Below, piece by piece: positions 1 through 6,405 of a DNA stretch of 9,607 bases. The DNA lies in assembly GCA_002335345.1 (NCBI GenBank), contig DDCS01000026.1:1-9607 (forward strand), read 5' to 3'. The position numbers and the translations under genes were made by a program. The stretch's first letter is position 1. Each line of letters starts with the position of its first letter. The notes beneath the pieces were generated by a model. That model saw only the letters and a list, made by a program, of their open reading frames with translations. It did not search any database and was not told where the DNA came from. Source of the stretch: Flavobacteriaceae bacterium UBA2000 (lineage in GTDB: Bacteria > Bacteroidota > Bacteroidia > Flavobacteriales > Flavobacteriaceae).

Positions 1-29
1 CCTTGTCCAGGAAATACGTATGCCTTCAT
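1..29 (-). CDS. fabD: Malonyl-CoA:ACP transacylase, first codons only (partial)
   Basis: Read on the minus strand from an ATG at 29-27, the sequence gives MKAYVFPGQ, and the last two bases (GG) start a glycine codon. That yields the MKAYVFPGQG opening typical of malonyl-CoA:acyl carrier protein transacylase, where the FPGQG stretch is the conserved N-terminal loop near the active site. The enzyme would load malonyl groups onto ACP for fatty-acid synthesis in the cytoplasm. Only about 3% of the gene is present, so the catalytic serine motif (GHSLG) cannot be checked. The ATG lies 39 bases beyond the folA stop on the same strand. No TAnnTTTG box is visible in that gap, so co-transcription with folA is likely. 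Related FPGQG proteins, such as PKS-type acyltransferase domains, cannot be excluded from ten residues. Confidence 0.72.
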
Positions 30-68
30 AGATGTAATTTTTATATGCTGTTTTGGGCAATAATGAGT

Positions 69-575
69 TTATTCAATCTTATTTTTGGTTTCTTTTCGGT
101 GGTAGGTCTTATATGTAAAGGCGTAATCATGATTTTGATCCTTTCCATGGCTTACGCTAGAGATACAGTCCCAAAGTTCATGGTCGAACTCGGGAAAAAA
201 AGTGTCGCAGTCAAAGTGGCCATCGATATGCGTGATTTCAAGGCAATCGGCCCACTGCATTCCCAAACGATAAATTTCGCCTCCACCAATGATAAAGGGT
301 TGGGGGTCGTCTTTGGTGTGCGCTAATGCTTCGGCCATATTTTGAACCACCACAACGCCTTGGGGAACTGCATAATCAGAGTTTCTCGTAATGACGATGT
401 GTTTGCGATTCGGCAGAAGCTGAGGAAAGGATTCAAAGGTTTTACGTCCCATAATGATGCAATGGCCGGTGGTGAGCGCTTTAAATCGTTTAAAATCGTC
501 TGGTAAATGCCAAACCAGATCGTTGTCTTTGCCTAGTTCGTAGTTTGCGCCAATGGCGGCAATCATTGTAACCAT
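69..575 (-). CDS. folA: Dihydrofolate reductase
   Basis: This 168-residue protein is a chromosomal-type dihydrofolate reductase (E. coli FolA has 159 residues). It reduces dihydrofolate to tetrahydrofolate with NADPH in the cytoplasm. Visible features in order: the N-terminal strand MIAAIG, the Met20-type loop with LGKDNDLVWHLP (Trp22), the catalytic acid Asp27 directly after it, IMGRKTFESF at 41-50, LPNR with Arg57 that should bind the substrate glutamate, the FIIGGGEIY NADPH-binding strand at 94-102 and the ITHID strand near 114-118. These residues align with E. coli numbering almost without shift. The start at 575 is preferred over the Met three codons later because it gives the full first strand. 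It lies 42 bases after the TonB-domain gene, in the thyA unit, which fits its role of regenerating the folate oxidised by ThyA. Confidence 0.97.
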   Translation of the reverse strand: MVTMIAAIGANYELGKDNDLVWHLPDDFKRFKALTTGHCIIMGRKTFESFPQLLPNRKHIVITRNSDYAVPQGVVVVQNMAEALAHTKDDPQPFIIGGGEIYRLGMQWADCLEITHIDGHFDCDTFFPEFDHELWDCISSVSHGKDQNHDYAFTYKTYHRKETKNKIE

Positions 576-617
576 AACCCTTTTTCGTGTCCGTTATATT
601 TACTTATATCCAAAGGC

Positions 618-1052
618 TTACTTCCCAGTTTTAAAATCAAAAGGAACGGTATATTGAATCGCTTTTGGTTTGCCGGCGTACATTCCGGGGCGCACCATTT
701 TGGGAATTAAGCTGATGTTGCGGCGCGCCTCTGCTTGCAAAGAAGGGGCTCCTCCGCTCACATTTTTTATTTCTACCATTCCTTCGGTATTGATGATAAA
801 CTCCACGGTTACACGCCCTTGCGTATTGCTTTTATACGCATCGGCAGGATATTTGAAATTTTTAACCACATGTTGGGTTAGTTTTTGGGTAAAGCACTTT
901 TGAAGCCCCGCACCGGATTGGTCTTCACAGCCCGCCCAAACAGGAGCGATTTCTTTTAGGGTGACCTTATTTTTATCTACTGTTCCCCATTCTTGGGCGA
1001 GTACAACATTTGAAACAAGGATAAGAAGGCTCGCGATAATGTATTTTCTCAT
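618..1052 (-). CDS. Small exported TonB C-terminal-domain protein
   Basis: The protein has 144 residues: a signal peptide (residues 1-20, positive MRKY then a hydrophobic run ending VVLAQ), a short linker, and a TonB C-terminal-like domain over about 50-141. The domain has the usual pattern FKYP..A, then GRVTVEFIINTEG, then a helix with EARR, then a last strand ending QYTVPFDF. TonB links inner-membrane proton force to outer-membrane receptors. This protein lacks the uncleaved N-terminal anchor and proline-rich spacer needed for that, so it is probably a free periplasmic domain of unknown partner. Two cysteines (42 and 53, GCE and KCF) could form a disulfide; a C..KCF pair is familiar from flavobacterial TonB proteins. 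An upstream ATG at 1163 would extend it by 37 residues, but that run overlaps the 3' end of thyA and would bury the signal peptide, so I reject it. It lies 34 bases after thyA and 42 before folA. Confidence 0.85.
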   Translation of the reverse strand: MRKYIIASLLILVSNVVLAQEWGTVDKNKVTLKEIAPVWAGCEDQSGAGLQKCFTQKLTQHVVKNFKYPADAYKSNTQGRVTVEFIINTEGMVEIKNVSGGAPSLQAEARRNISLIPKMVRPGMYAGKPKAIQYTVPFDFKTGK

Positions 1053-1086
1053 AATGATGTGTTTTATAAAATTCTTTAAGACAGGT

Positions 1087-1911
1087 CTATACGGCCACAG
1101 CGCCTTTAATGTGCGGATGCGGGTCGTAATCTGTAAGGGTGAAATCTTCAACGGTGAAGTCAAAAATATCTCTTATTTCTGGGTTCAATATCATTTTTGG
1201 TAAGTGACGAGGCTCACGAGACAATTGAAGTTCGAGTTGCTCCAAATGATTGCTGTAAATATGCGCATCGCCAAAAGTATGGACAAAGTCTCCAGGAGCA
1301 TAACCGCAAACTTGGGCCATCATCATGGTCAAAAGAGCATAAGAAGCAATATTAAAGGGAACGCCTAGAAAGATATCGGCACTGCGCTGATAGAGCTGGC
1401 AGGAGAGTTTCCCGTCCGCAACGTAAAATTGAAAAAAAGCATGACAGGGCGGCAGGGCAGCTTTACCTTGAGCTACGTTTTCGGCAAAAGACTGTTTAGT
1501 GTCCGGGAGCACCGAAGGATTCCAAGCGCTGACCAGCATGCGTCGGCTGTCCGGATTGTTTTTTAAGGTGTCGATGACTTCTTTGATTTGATCGATCTCC
1601 TCGCTGTTCCAATTGCGCCACTGGTGGCCATAAACAGGGCCAAGATTGCCTTGAGGATCTGCCCATTCATTCCATATACGCACGCCGTTCTCCTGCAGAT
1701 AAGCGATATTGGTGTCGCCTTTTAAAAACCATAAAAGCTCATAAATTATGGACTTGAGATGAAGTTTTTTGGTCGTGACCATCGGGAAGCCCTCACTTAG
1801 GTCAAAACGCATTTGATAACCAAAAACACTTTTGGTTCCGGTCCCTGTGCGGTCTTCTTTCACCGCACCGTGTTCCAAGACATGGCGCACTAAGTCGTGG
1901 TATTGTTTCAT
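1087..1911 (-). CDS. thyA: Thymidylate synthase
   Basis: This 274-residue protein is a folate-dependent ThyA, which methylates dUMP to dTMP with methylene-tetrahydrofolate and releases dihydrofolate. Motifs in order: RTGTGT with the phosphate-binding Arg21, the LLWFLKGDTN segment at 59-68, IWNEWAD at 79-84, SRRMLVSAWNP with the paired arginines that reach the partner subunit, the nucleophile Cys156 in LPPCHAFFQFYV, QRSADIFLGVPFNIASY (175-191) that binds dUMP, HIYSNH (217-222), and the C-terminal PHIKGAVAV that closes over the active site. It is about ten residues longer than E. coli ThyA, mainly because of an insertion between SAWN and PCH (residues 132-154). It is the first gene of its unit, preceded by 149 bases that probably hold the promoter; the TonB-domain gene and folA follow on the same strand. 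The stop is TAG. Confidence 0.98.
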   Translation of the reverse strand: MKQYHDLVRHVLEHGAVKEDRTGTGTKSVFGYQMRFDLSEGFPMVTTKKLHLKSIIYELLWFLKGDTNIAYLQENGVRIWNEWADPQGNLGPVYGHQWRNWNSEEIDQIKEVIDTLKNNPDSRRMLVSAWNPSVLPDTKQSFAENVAQGKAALPPCHAFFQFYVADGKLSCQLYQRSADIFLGVPFNIASYALLTMMMAQVCGYAPGDFVHTFGDAHIYSNHLEQLELQLSREPRHLPKMILNPEIRDIFDFTVEDFTLTDYDPHPHIKGAVAV

Positions 1912-1944
1912 TTATCTAACAGCTTCAGATTACGGTAAAAATAA

Positions 1945-1974
1945 AAAACATAACTTCTCGTGGATTCAGAGAAA
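1945..1974 (-). promoter_or_regulatory. Possible thyA promoter
   Basis: On the minus strand TATGTTTT (1952-1945) differs by one base from the Bacteroidota -7 box TAnnTTTG. A TTTC (1974-1971) lies 18 bases upstream, one base from the -33 TTTG. Transcription would begin near 1938 and leave a leader of about 27 bases before the ATG at 1911. Neither box is perfect and the area is AT-rich, so this is only a candidate. A promoter is expected here because the gap to nupC is the widest on this strand. Confidence 0.3.
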
Positions 1975-1977
1975 GCC

Positions 1978-2017
1978 CACTTTTATCAATAGTTATTAAC
2001 GGAAAAGGTCACTTTTA
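1978..2017. repeat. Direct repeat CACTTTTA upstream of thyA
   Basis: CACTTTTA occurs at 1978-1985 and again at 2010-2017. The starts are 32 bases apart, about three helical turns, so both copies would face the same side of the DNA. The pair lies just upstream of the candidate thyA promoter. The second copy is also part of a small inverted repeat, AAAAG-GTCA-CTTTT (2003-2016), which could form a weak hairpin downstream of nupC. The rest of the 1912-2060 gap shows no ORF worth calling and no strong terminator. An eight-base AT-rich match can arise by chance. Confidence 0.3.
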
Positions 2018-2060
2018 GCTTCGTGTATCCCCGTCAATGATCAAGCCTTTATTTGAATAA

Positions 2061-3794
2061 TTATCCGATGAGCATTCCGGCAATAGTAGCCGTCATCAAG
2101 GCCGCTATGGTTCCCCCGATTAGGGCTTTGATCCCAAACTTAGCCAAATTAGATTGTTGGCTTGGGGCGAGTCCGCCAATACCGCCGATTTGAATGCCGA
2201 TCGAGGCGAAATTCGCGAAACCACAGAGTGAATAAGTCGCGATGACAATAGATCGATTTGAGGTTAACAGTCCGCTATTTTTAAGATCAGACAGCGAGGC
2301 ATAGGCGAAAAACTCATTGAGTATTGTTTTCTCCCCTAACAATTGTCCGACACTGATAATATCTGCCGAAGGGACCCCGATGATCCAGGCCACTGGGGCG
2401 AATAAATTACCCAGAATATACTGTAGGGAAAGCCCCGTATAGCGTCCTGCTGTTTGTTGGTTGATTTGATCATTAAGGCCGGTTGGTCCTCCAATCCAGT
2501 CTACGGTAATCCAGTTAAACACCGCGATCAATGCGGTAAATACCAGCAGCATTGCCCCGACATTGATGGCCAATTTCAGGCCGTCTGTCGTTCCTCGTGC
2601 AATGGCATCTAGGACATTGGTCCCGATTTTTTCTCTGGAGACATCGAGTTTTCGATCCACCGTCTCGGTTTCGGGATAAAGCATTTTGGCAATAACGATG
2701 GCCGCGGGGGCAGACATAATTGAGGCCGTGAGCAAATGCTTTGCAAAATAAATTTTTTCAGCCTCACTCGAGCCCCCTAAAAAAGCGATATAAGCAGCCA
2801 GAACCCCGCCGGCAATAGTGGCCATTCCCCCGACCATAAGACACATGAGCTCGCTTTTGGTCATTTTGTCCAGATACGGCTTCACCACAAGTGGCGCTTC
2901 GGTTTGACCGATAAAAATGTTGGCTGCCGCCGCGAGACTCTCGGCTCCAGATAGGCGCATGGTTCGGCTCATGACCCAAGCAAAAACCTTGATGACCCTT
3001 TGAATTATTCCAAAATAATAGAGTACCGAGGTGAAGGCAGAAAAGAAAACGACCGTAGGCAACACTTTAAAAGCGAAAATATAACCAAAGGTATCTTGAT
3101 TGTTGACCAGCCCACCAAAGAGAAATTCAGCACCTTTTTCACTGAAATTTAAAAAGGTCACCACTTGTTGGGATAGCCAGTCAAAACTCAGCGCGACGCG
3201 ATCTACTTTTAAAACCAGCACCGCAAAAATAACTTGAAGGAGCAATCCTGTTCCTACCAAACGCCAATCGATGCGTCTGCGATTACTGCTCAGTAAAAAT
3301 CCGATAAGCACCAAAAAGGTGAGCCCGAGGAGGCCGCGTCCTAAGCTCTCAAGGCTAATACTCAGGCCCTCGCTTACCGCAGCGGGCGGTGTACTTGTCC
3401 TTAATTGCGTATTGGATTCTTCTATGGGTATGATTTGAGAAGGGATGCTTTTGGCGATAAACTGATAAATGACCCCAGACTCCTTTAGAACAAGGGTATC
3501 TTGATTGATCCGCAGCTCATAAGAGCGAATCGTGTCTTTTGGACGACGATAATTCAGTGTCAAGAGATGGTCATTAAGCTGATAGGTTCCTGAGGCCTTC
3601 AGATTATTTTTTGCCTCAAGCGCATAATTAAATGCTCCTGATTCAAAGGTCAAATAGTCGGTCTCAGCATTGATCTCAAATAAGGATTGACCTTCCTTGG
3701 TGATGGATTCAAATTGCCAGGTCCCATCAATCGATTGGCAGCAGACCAGTGTGCTGAAGAGCATTGCGCTCATGAGCAAGAATTTTTTCAGCAT
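2061..3794 (-). CDS. nupC: Concentrative nucleoside transporter with exported N-terminal domain
   Basis: This is a 577-residue CNT-family permease, which brings nucleosides into the cell by cation symport. The transport core covers about 155-577. It shows GQTEAP (296-301), LNEF (492-495) and CGFANFASIG (524-533), matching the Gln/Thr/Glu, Glu, Asn and Ser that bind nucleoside in the Vibrio cholerae CNT structure. Hydrophobic segments lie near 152-170, 178-196, 240-262, 315-340, 352-371, 406-427, 457-476, 512-535 and 553-577. E. coli NupC has about 400 residues. The extra N-terminus holds a signal-like segment (1-20) and a soluble, strand-rich region (22-116) with a lipocalin-like DGTWQFESI opening, then a linker of about 30 residues. 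The start lies two bases after the DUF151 gene stop, so translation is probably coupled. No terminator is seen after it. The cation used (Na+ or H+) cannot be read from the sequence. Confidence 0.93.
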   Translation of the reverse strand: MLKKFLLMSAMLFSTLVCCQSIDGTWQFESITKEGQSLFEINAETDYLTFESGAFNYALEAKNNLKASGTYQLNDHLLTLNYRRPKDTIRSYELRINQDTLVLKESGVIYQFIAKSIPSQIIPIEESNTQLRTSTPPAAVSEGLSISLESLGRGLLGLTFLVLIGFLLSSNRRRIDWRLVGTGLLLQVIFAVLVLKVDRVALSFDWLSQQVVTFLNFSEKGAEFLFGGLVNNQDTFGYIFAFKVLPTVVFFSAFTSVLYYFGIIQRVIKVFAWVMSRTMRLSGAESLAAAANIFIGQTEAPLVVKPYLDKMTKSELMCLMVGGMATIAGGVLAAYIAFLGGSSEAEKIYFAKHLLTASIMSAPAAIVIAKMLYPETETVDRKLDVSREKIGTNVLDAIARGTTDGLKLAINVGAMLLVFTALIAVFNWITVDWIGGPTGLNDQINQQTAGRYTGLSLQYILGNLFAPVAWIIGVPSADIISVGQLLGEKTILNEFFAYASLSDLKNSGLLTSNRSIVIATYSLCGFANFASIGIQIGGIGGLAPSQQSNLAKFGIKALIGGTIAALMTATIAGMLIG

Positions 3795-3796
3795 AC

Positions 3797-4417
3797 TTAT
3801 TTGTTTCTTTTGGATAATTCGTCGCGCAGTCTTGCCGCAGTTTCATAATCCTCTTGTGTAATGGCCTGACTCAAAAGTTCTTTGAGTTCTTTTACGGTGT
3901 GTTTTGCGTAATTAGGACGCTTTGGTTCCTGTTCAGTATCTTGACCCAATAGCTTGGCAATGGCCCCGTCCTGTTGTTCTGTCTCATCTTGATTGACAGG
4001 AGTGGTTTGCAGGTGAATGCCGGCTTGGTTAAGGATGTCTTTATAAGTAAAAATGGGGGCATTAAATCTAAGGGCCAAAGCAATCGCATCACTGGTGCGC
4101 GCATCTAAAATTTCTTCATCGGCGCCCCGCTCGGCAATAATACTGGAATAGAAAACACCATCAACAAGTTTGTGAATAATCACTTGCTTGACGACGATAC
4201 CAAAGCGATCTGCGAAGGTTTTGAATAAATCATGAGTCAATGGCCTTGGTGGGCGGATTTCGTTTTCTAAAGCAATCGCTATTGATTGTGCCTCAAACGC
4301 CCCAATAACTATGGGGAGCTTGCGCTCACCGTCTTCTTCACTTAAAATAAGAGCATAAGCCCCATTTTGCGTTTGGCTGTAGGAGATTCCTTTAATGTTG
4401 AGGCGCACAAGGCTCAT
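3797..4417 (-). CDS. Bifunctional nuclease-family (DUF151) protein with UVR motif
   Basis: The protein has 206 residues in two parts. Residues about 5-135 form a bifunctional nuclease (DUF151) domain, recognised by LPIVIGAFEAQSIAIALE (34-51), RPLTHDLF (58-65), FYSSII (89-94) and the DARTSDAIALALRFNAPIF stretch (105-123). Residues about 174-206 form a UvrB/UvrC-type helical hairpin (ELKELLSQAI, then DYETAARLRDEL), an interaction motif also found in Clp-associated proteins. A charged Gln/Glu-rich linker joins them. Related DUF151 proteins have been linked with DNase and RNase activity, but the physiological role in Bacteroidota is not settled, so I give no gene symbol. No signal peptide is seen, so it should be cytoplasmic. 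It sits 74 bases after etfA and two bases before nupC. The two-domain form seems normal for this phylum rather than a recent fusion. Confidence 0.92.
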   Translation of the reverse strand: MSLVRLNIKGISYSQTQNGAYALILSEEDGERKLPIVIGAFEAQSIAIALENEIRPPRPLTHDLFKTFADRFGIVVKQVIIHKLVDGVFYSSIIAERGADEEILDARTSDAIALALRFNAPIFTYKDILNQAGIHLQTTPVNQDETEQQDGAIAKLLGQDTEQEPKRPNYAKHTVKELKELLSQAITQEDYETAARLRDELSKRNK

Positions 4418-4491
4418 GTTGGTGGGTGTTATTCATGGCCGAGACCAAAGCGCAAACAATTAATTTGCTTGCCTGCACCAAAATAAGAAAA

Positions 4492-5454
4492 TTATGCGTT
4501 TTGCGCTTTAAACTCCTTTAATTTTTGGATTAAGTCAGGGACAACCTCAAAAGCATCGCCAACGATACCGTAATCTGCGGCTTTGAAGAACGGTGCCTCA
4601 GGGTCTGTATTGATCACGACCTTAACTTTAGAGGAATTGATTCCTGCCAAATGTTGTATGGCGCCACTAATGCCAATAGCGATATAAAGGTTAGAGGCGA
4701 CAGGTTTTCCGGTTTGTCCCACGTGTTCGCTATGGGGTCGCCAGCCTAAATCACTCACAGGTTTAGAGCACGCAGTGGCGGCGCCCATGACTTCGGCGAG
4801 TTCTTCGATCATCCCCCAGTTCTCTGGACCTTTGAGCCCACGCCCTGCAGAAACAACGACTTCGGCATCGGCAATCATAACCTTGTTTGATGCTTTGTCT
4901 AAACTGGTAACTTCTACCGAGGAAGAGGTCAGTGTTACCTCCTGTTTGGTGATTGCTGCATTTGTGTCGTACTGATGAACGCCATAGGCATTTTTGGACA
5001 AGCCCAAAATGCTTATGCTGCTTTGTAAGCTGGTAAAGGCCGTTGCCTTGTTTGTGAAAACATTGTGCGCCACGGTTAATGGCGTGTAAGATTGGGGCAG
5101 TGCAACCACATTGGGAACGTATCCGGCCTCGAGGGATACGGCCAATAAGGGCGCCATATAACGGCTATTGGCACTAGAGGATACGATGACCGTGCTCGAT
5201 CCAGTAGCGCGAGCGGCCTGAGTTAAGGCATCCGCAACAAGTTCTGCATTGAACTCGCCCAATGACGGCTGTTCCAGATTTAACACCTTGTGCGCGCCGT
5301 ATTGGCCGAGGTTGGCGTTTGAGGGGTCTTGCGTCACCGCAGCAATAACCTCAGTATTCATTTGGTCGGCTATTGCTCGGGCAAATGAAATGAGCTCTTG
5401 AGTACTTTTCTTAAAAATTCCTTGATCAGATTCTGCGTAGACTAGAATGGGCAT
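4492..5454 (-). CDS. etfA: Electron transfer flavoprotein, alpha subunit
   Basis: This 320-residue protein is the FAD-carrying subunit of electron transfer flavoprotein, which takes electrons from acyl-CoA and related dehydrogenases and passes them towards the quinone pool. The N-terminal Rossmann-like half (1-185) starts MPILVYAES. The FAD domain (about 195-315) has VVSAGRGLKG (200-209), VGQTGK (245-250), IAIGISGAIQHLAG (258-271), VINTDPEAPFF (280-290) and DYGIVGDAFEVVP (294-306). These loops bind the flavin and its ribityl-ADP part. One odd residue: where many alpha subunits have SRxxVD with an arginine near the isoalloxazine ring, this one has CSKPVSDLGW, so Lys231 takes that place. The gene lies 50 bases after etfB and is surely co-transcribed with it. 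No acyl-CoA dehydrogenase or ETF-quinone oxidoreductase gene is in the window. Confidence 0.97.
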   Translation of the reverse strand: MPILVYAESDQGIFKKSTQELISFARAIADQMNTEVIAAVTQDPSNANLGQYGAHKVLNLEQPSLGEFNAELVADALTQAARATGSSTVIVSSSANSRYMAPLLAVSLEAGYVPNVVALPQSYTPLTVAHNVFTNKATAFTSLQSSISILGLSKNAYGVHQYDTNAAITKQEVTLTSSSVEVTSLDKASNKVMIADAEVVVSAGRGLKGPENWGMIEELAEVMGAATACSKPVSDLGWRPHSEHVGQTGKPVASNLYIAIGISGAIQHLAGINSSKVKVVINTDPEAPFFKAADYGIVGDAFEVVPDLIQKLKEFKAQNA

Positions 5455-5504
5455 AAGGCTGAGGATTGTTAAAATGTTAGCGTTATTAAAAGGCTTTAAG
5501 GTCT

Positions 5505-6245
5505 TTAAATGACTTTAGCCTCTTGGTGCAATAAGTTAATCAGTTGTTCGGCATTTTCGACCAAAGTCACGGCCTGCTTTGGGGCTGGTTTTTCGTAGCG
5601 CAGCGTTTGAGACATGGCATTGGGATGTTCGGTCTGTTTTACGTGTAACGGTTTGGTGCGGGCCTGCATGATCCCGCGCATGTTGGGAATACGCAAATCA
5701 CTTTCCTCGACCAATCCTTTTTGACCACCAATGACCAAAGGCAAGGTCGTTTTTAAATTTTCTTTCCCTCCATCGATCTCTCGGACCGCCGTTACAGAGG
5801 CTCCGTCAATGTCAAGACCGATGCACGTATTGACAAAAGCATAACCACAAATCTTTGCCACCATGCCGGGGACCATCCCGCCATTGTAATCAATAGACTC
5901 TCGGCCGGCAATAACGAGATCATATTGTCCTTCCTGGACCACGATCGCTAATGCTTGCGCCACACTATAACCATCTGTCGCGGGCTGATTGATGCGAATA
6001 GCTTCATCAGCGCCAATGGCCAGGGCCTTGCGCAGGGTGGGTTCCGTTTCGGGACCACCGACATTCACCACATGGATTGCAGCCCCTTGTTTTTCCTTAA
6101 ACCAAAGGGCACGAGTGAGCCCGAATTCGTCGTTTGGGTTAATGACATATTGAACGCCCGCGGTGTCAAAAGCGGTTTGGTCGGCGTTAAAATTAATTTT
6201 TGAAGTCGTGTCAGGAACATGACTAATACACACGAGTATTTTCAT
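5505..6245 (-). CDS. etfB: Electron transfer flavoprotein, beta subunit
   Basis: This 246-residue protein is the AMP-binding partner of EtfA. It opens MKILVCISHVPDTTSKINF and shows the beta-subunit signatures INPNDEFGL (35-43), ALAIGADEAIRI (74-85), VIAGRESIDYNGGMVPGMVA (111-130), where the nucleotide phosphate binds, and the VREIDGGKENLKTTLPLVIG stretch (154-173) with the recognition loop for partner dehydrogenases just after it (IPNMRGIMQARTKPL). An in-frame ATG at 6320 would add 25 residues, but they do not resemble the family, and the predicted promoter lies between the two ATGs, so I place the start at 6245. It is the first gene of the minus-strand unit etfB-etfA-DUF151-nupC. It is divergent from pdhB, with 181 bases between the start codons. 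Confidence 0.97.
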   Translation of the reverse strand: MKILVCISHVPDTTSKINFNADQTAFDTAGVQYVINPNDEFGLTRALWFKEKQGAAIHVVNVGGPETEPTLRKALAIGADEAIRINQPATDGYSVAQALAIVVQEGQYDLVIAGRESIDYNGGMVPGMVAKICGYAFVNTCIGLDIDGASVTAVREIDGGKENLKTTLPLVIGGQKGLVEESDLRIPNMRGIMQARTKPLHVKQTEHPNAMSQTLRYEKPAPKQAVTLVENAEQLINLLHQEAKVI

Positions 6246-6284
6246 GGGTAGCGGACAGTTTTTTGAGTCGTTATTTTGTTGGTA

Positions 6285-6292
6285 CAAAGATA
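6285..6292 (-). promoter_or_regulatory. Predicted etfB promoter -7 box
   Basis: On the minus strand TATCTTTG (6292-6285) is an exact match to the Bacteroidota -7 consensus TAnnTTTG. Transcription would start near 6279, leaving a leader of about 34 bases before the ATG at 6245. No TTG or TTTG is seen at the usual 17-23 base distance upstream, so the -33 element is weak or absent. The box would serve etfB, etfA and probably the two genes after them. It also excludes the longer etfB reading from 6320. Confidence 0.65.
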
Positions 6293-6313
6293 CGATAATC
6301 CCCTCAATTTTAC

Positions 6314-6325
6314 TATGCATGCATA
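6314..6325. repeat. 12-base perfect palindrome in the divergent control region
   Basis: TATGCATGCATA is its own reverse complement. It lies 21 bases upstream of the etfB -7 box and 51 bases upstream of the pdhB -7 box, where a symmetric operator could affect the etfB promoter first. It overlaps the spot where a -33 element for etfB would be expected. No protein is known to me to bind this sequence in Bacteroidota. It is also a simple alternating purine-pyrimidine run, so chance remains possible. Confidence 0.35.
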
Positions 6326-6376
6326 ATAAAAATACATAATTATGACAAAAAATCGAGCAAACTTTTCAAATAGTAT

Positions 6377-6384
6377 TATTTTTG
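6377..6384 (+). promoter_or_regulatory. Predicted pdhB promoter -7 box
   Basis: TATTTTTG matches TAnnTTTG exactly and is followed by C, as is frequent in flavobacterial promoters. Transcription would begin around 6389-6392, leaving a leader of about 35 bases before the ATG at 6427. No TTG is found 17-23 bases upstream, so the -33 part is poor. It is the only full match on this strand in the gap. Confidence 0.6.
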
Positions 6385-6389
6385 CTTCG

Positions 6390-6405
6390 CCTGAAAAAAT
6401 TCAGG
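6390..6405 (+). repeat. Inverted repeat at the pdhB transcription start
   Basis: CCTGAA-AAAA-TTCAGG is a perfect six-base inverted repeat around a four-base A loop. It begins six bases after the -7 box, so it would cover the start site and the first part of the leader. It could be an operator that blocks initiation, or a hairpin at the 5' end of the pdhB mRNA that affects stability. It is not followed by a T run, so an intrinsic terminator is unlikely. Confidence 0.45.

Noticed and set aside
3..326. Plus-strand 107-codon frame with a hydrophobic N-terminus
   Set aside because: It runs antisense across the fabD start and the 3' half of folA, both well supported, and resembles no family I know.
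1053..1163. Longer N-terminus for the TonB-domain protein
   Set aside because: It overlaps the end of thyA and would place the clear signal peptide in the interior.
1981..2000. TTATCAATAGTTATTAAC-like sequence as a DnaA box or replication origin
   Set aside because: It does not match TTATCCACA, is single, and no origin-linked gene is near.
4452..4468. GCAAA-N7-TTTGC hairpin between etfA and the DUF151 gene
   Set aside because: The five-base stem is weak and has no T run; the genes appear co-transcribed, so termination is not expected.
5494..5518. Three CTTTA units spaced 9-10 bases at the etfB-etfA junction
   Set aside because: Short AT-rich words that partly lie in the etfB coding end; chance is the simpler explanation.
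6246..6320. Longer N-terminus for EtfB
   Set aside because: The added residues are unlike the family, and the TAnnTTTG promoter lies inside this stretch.
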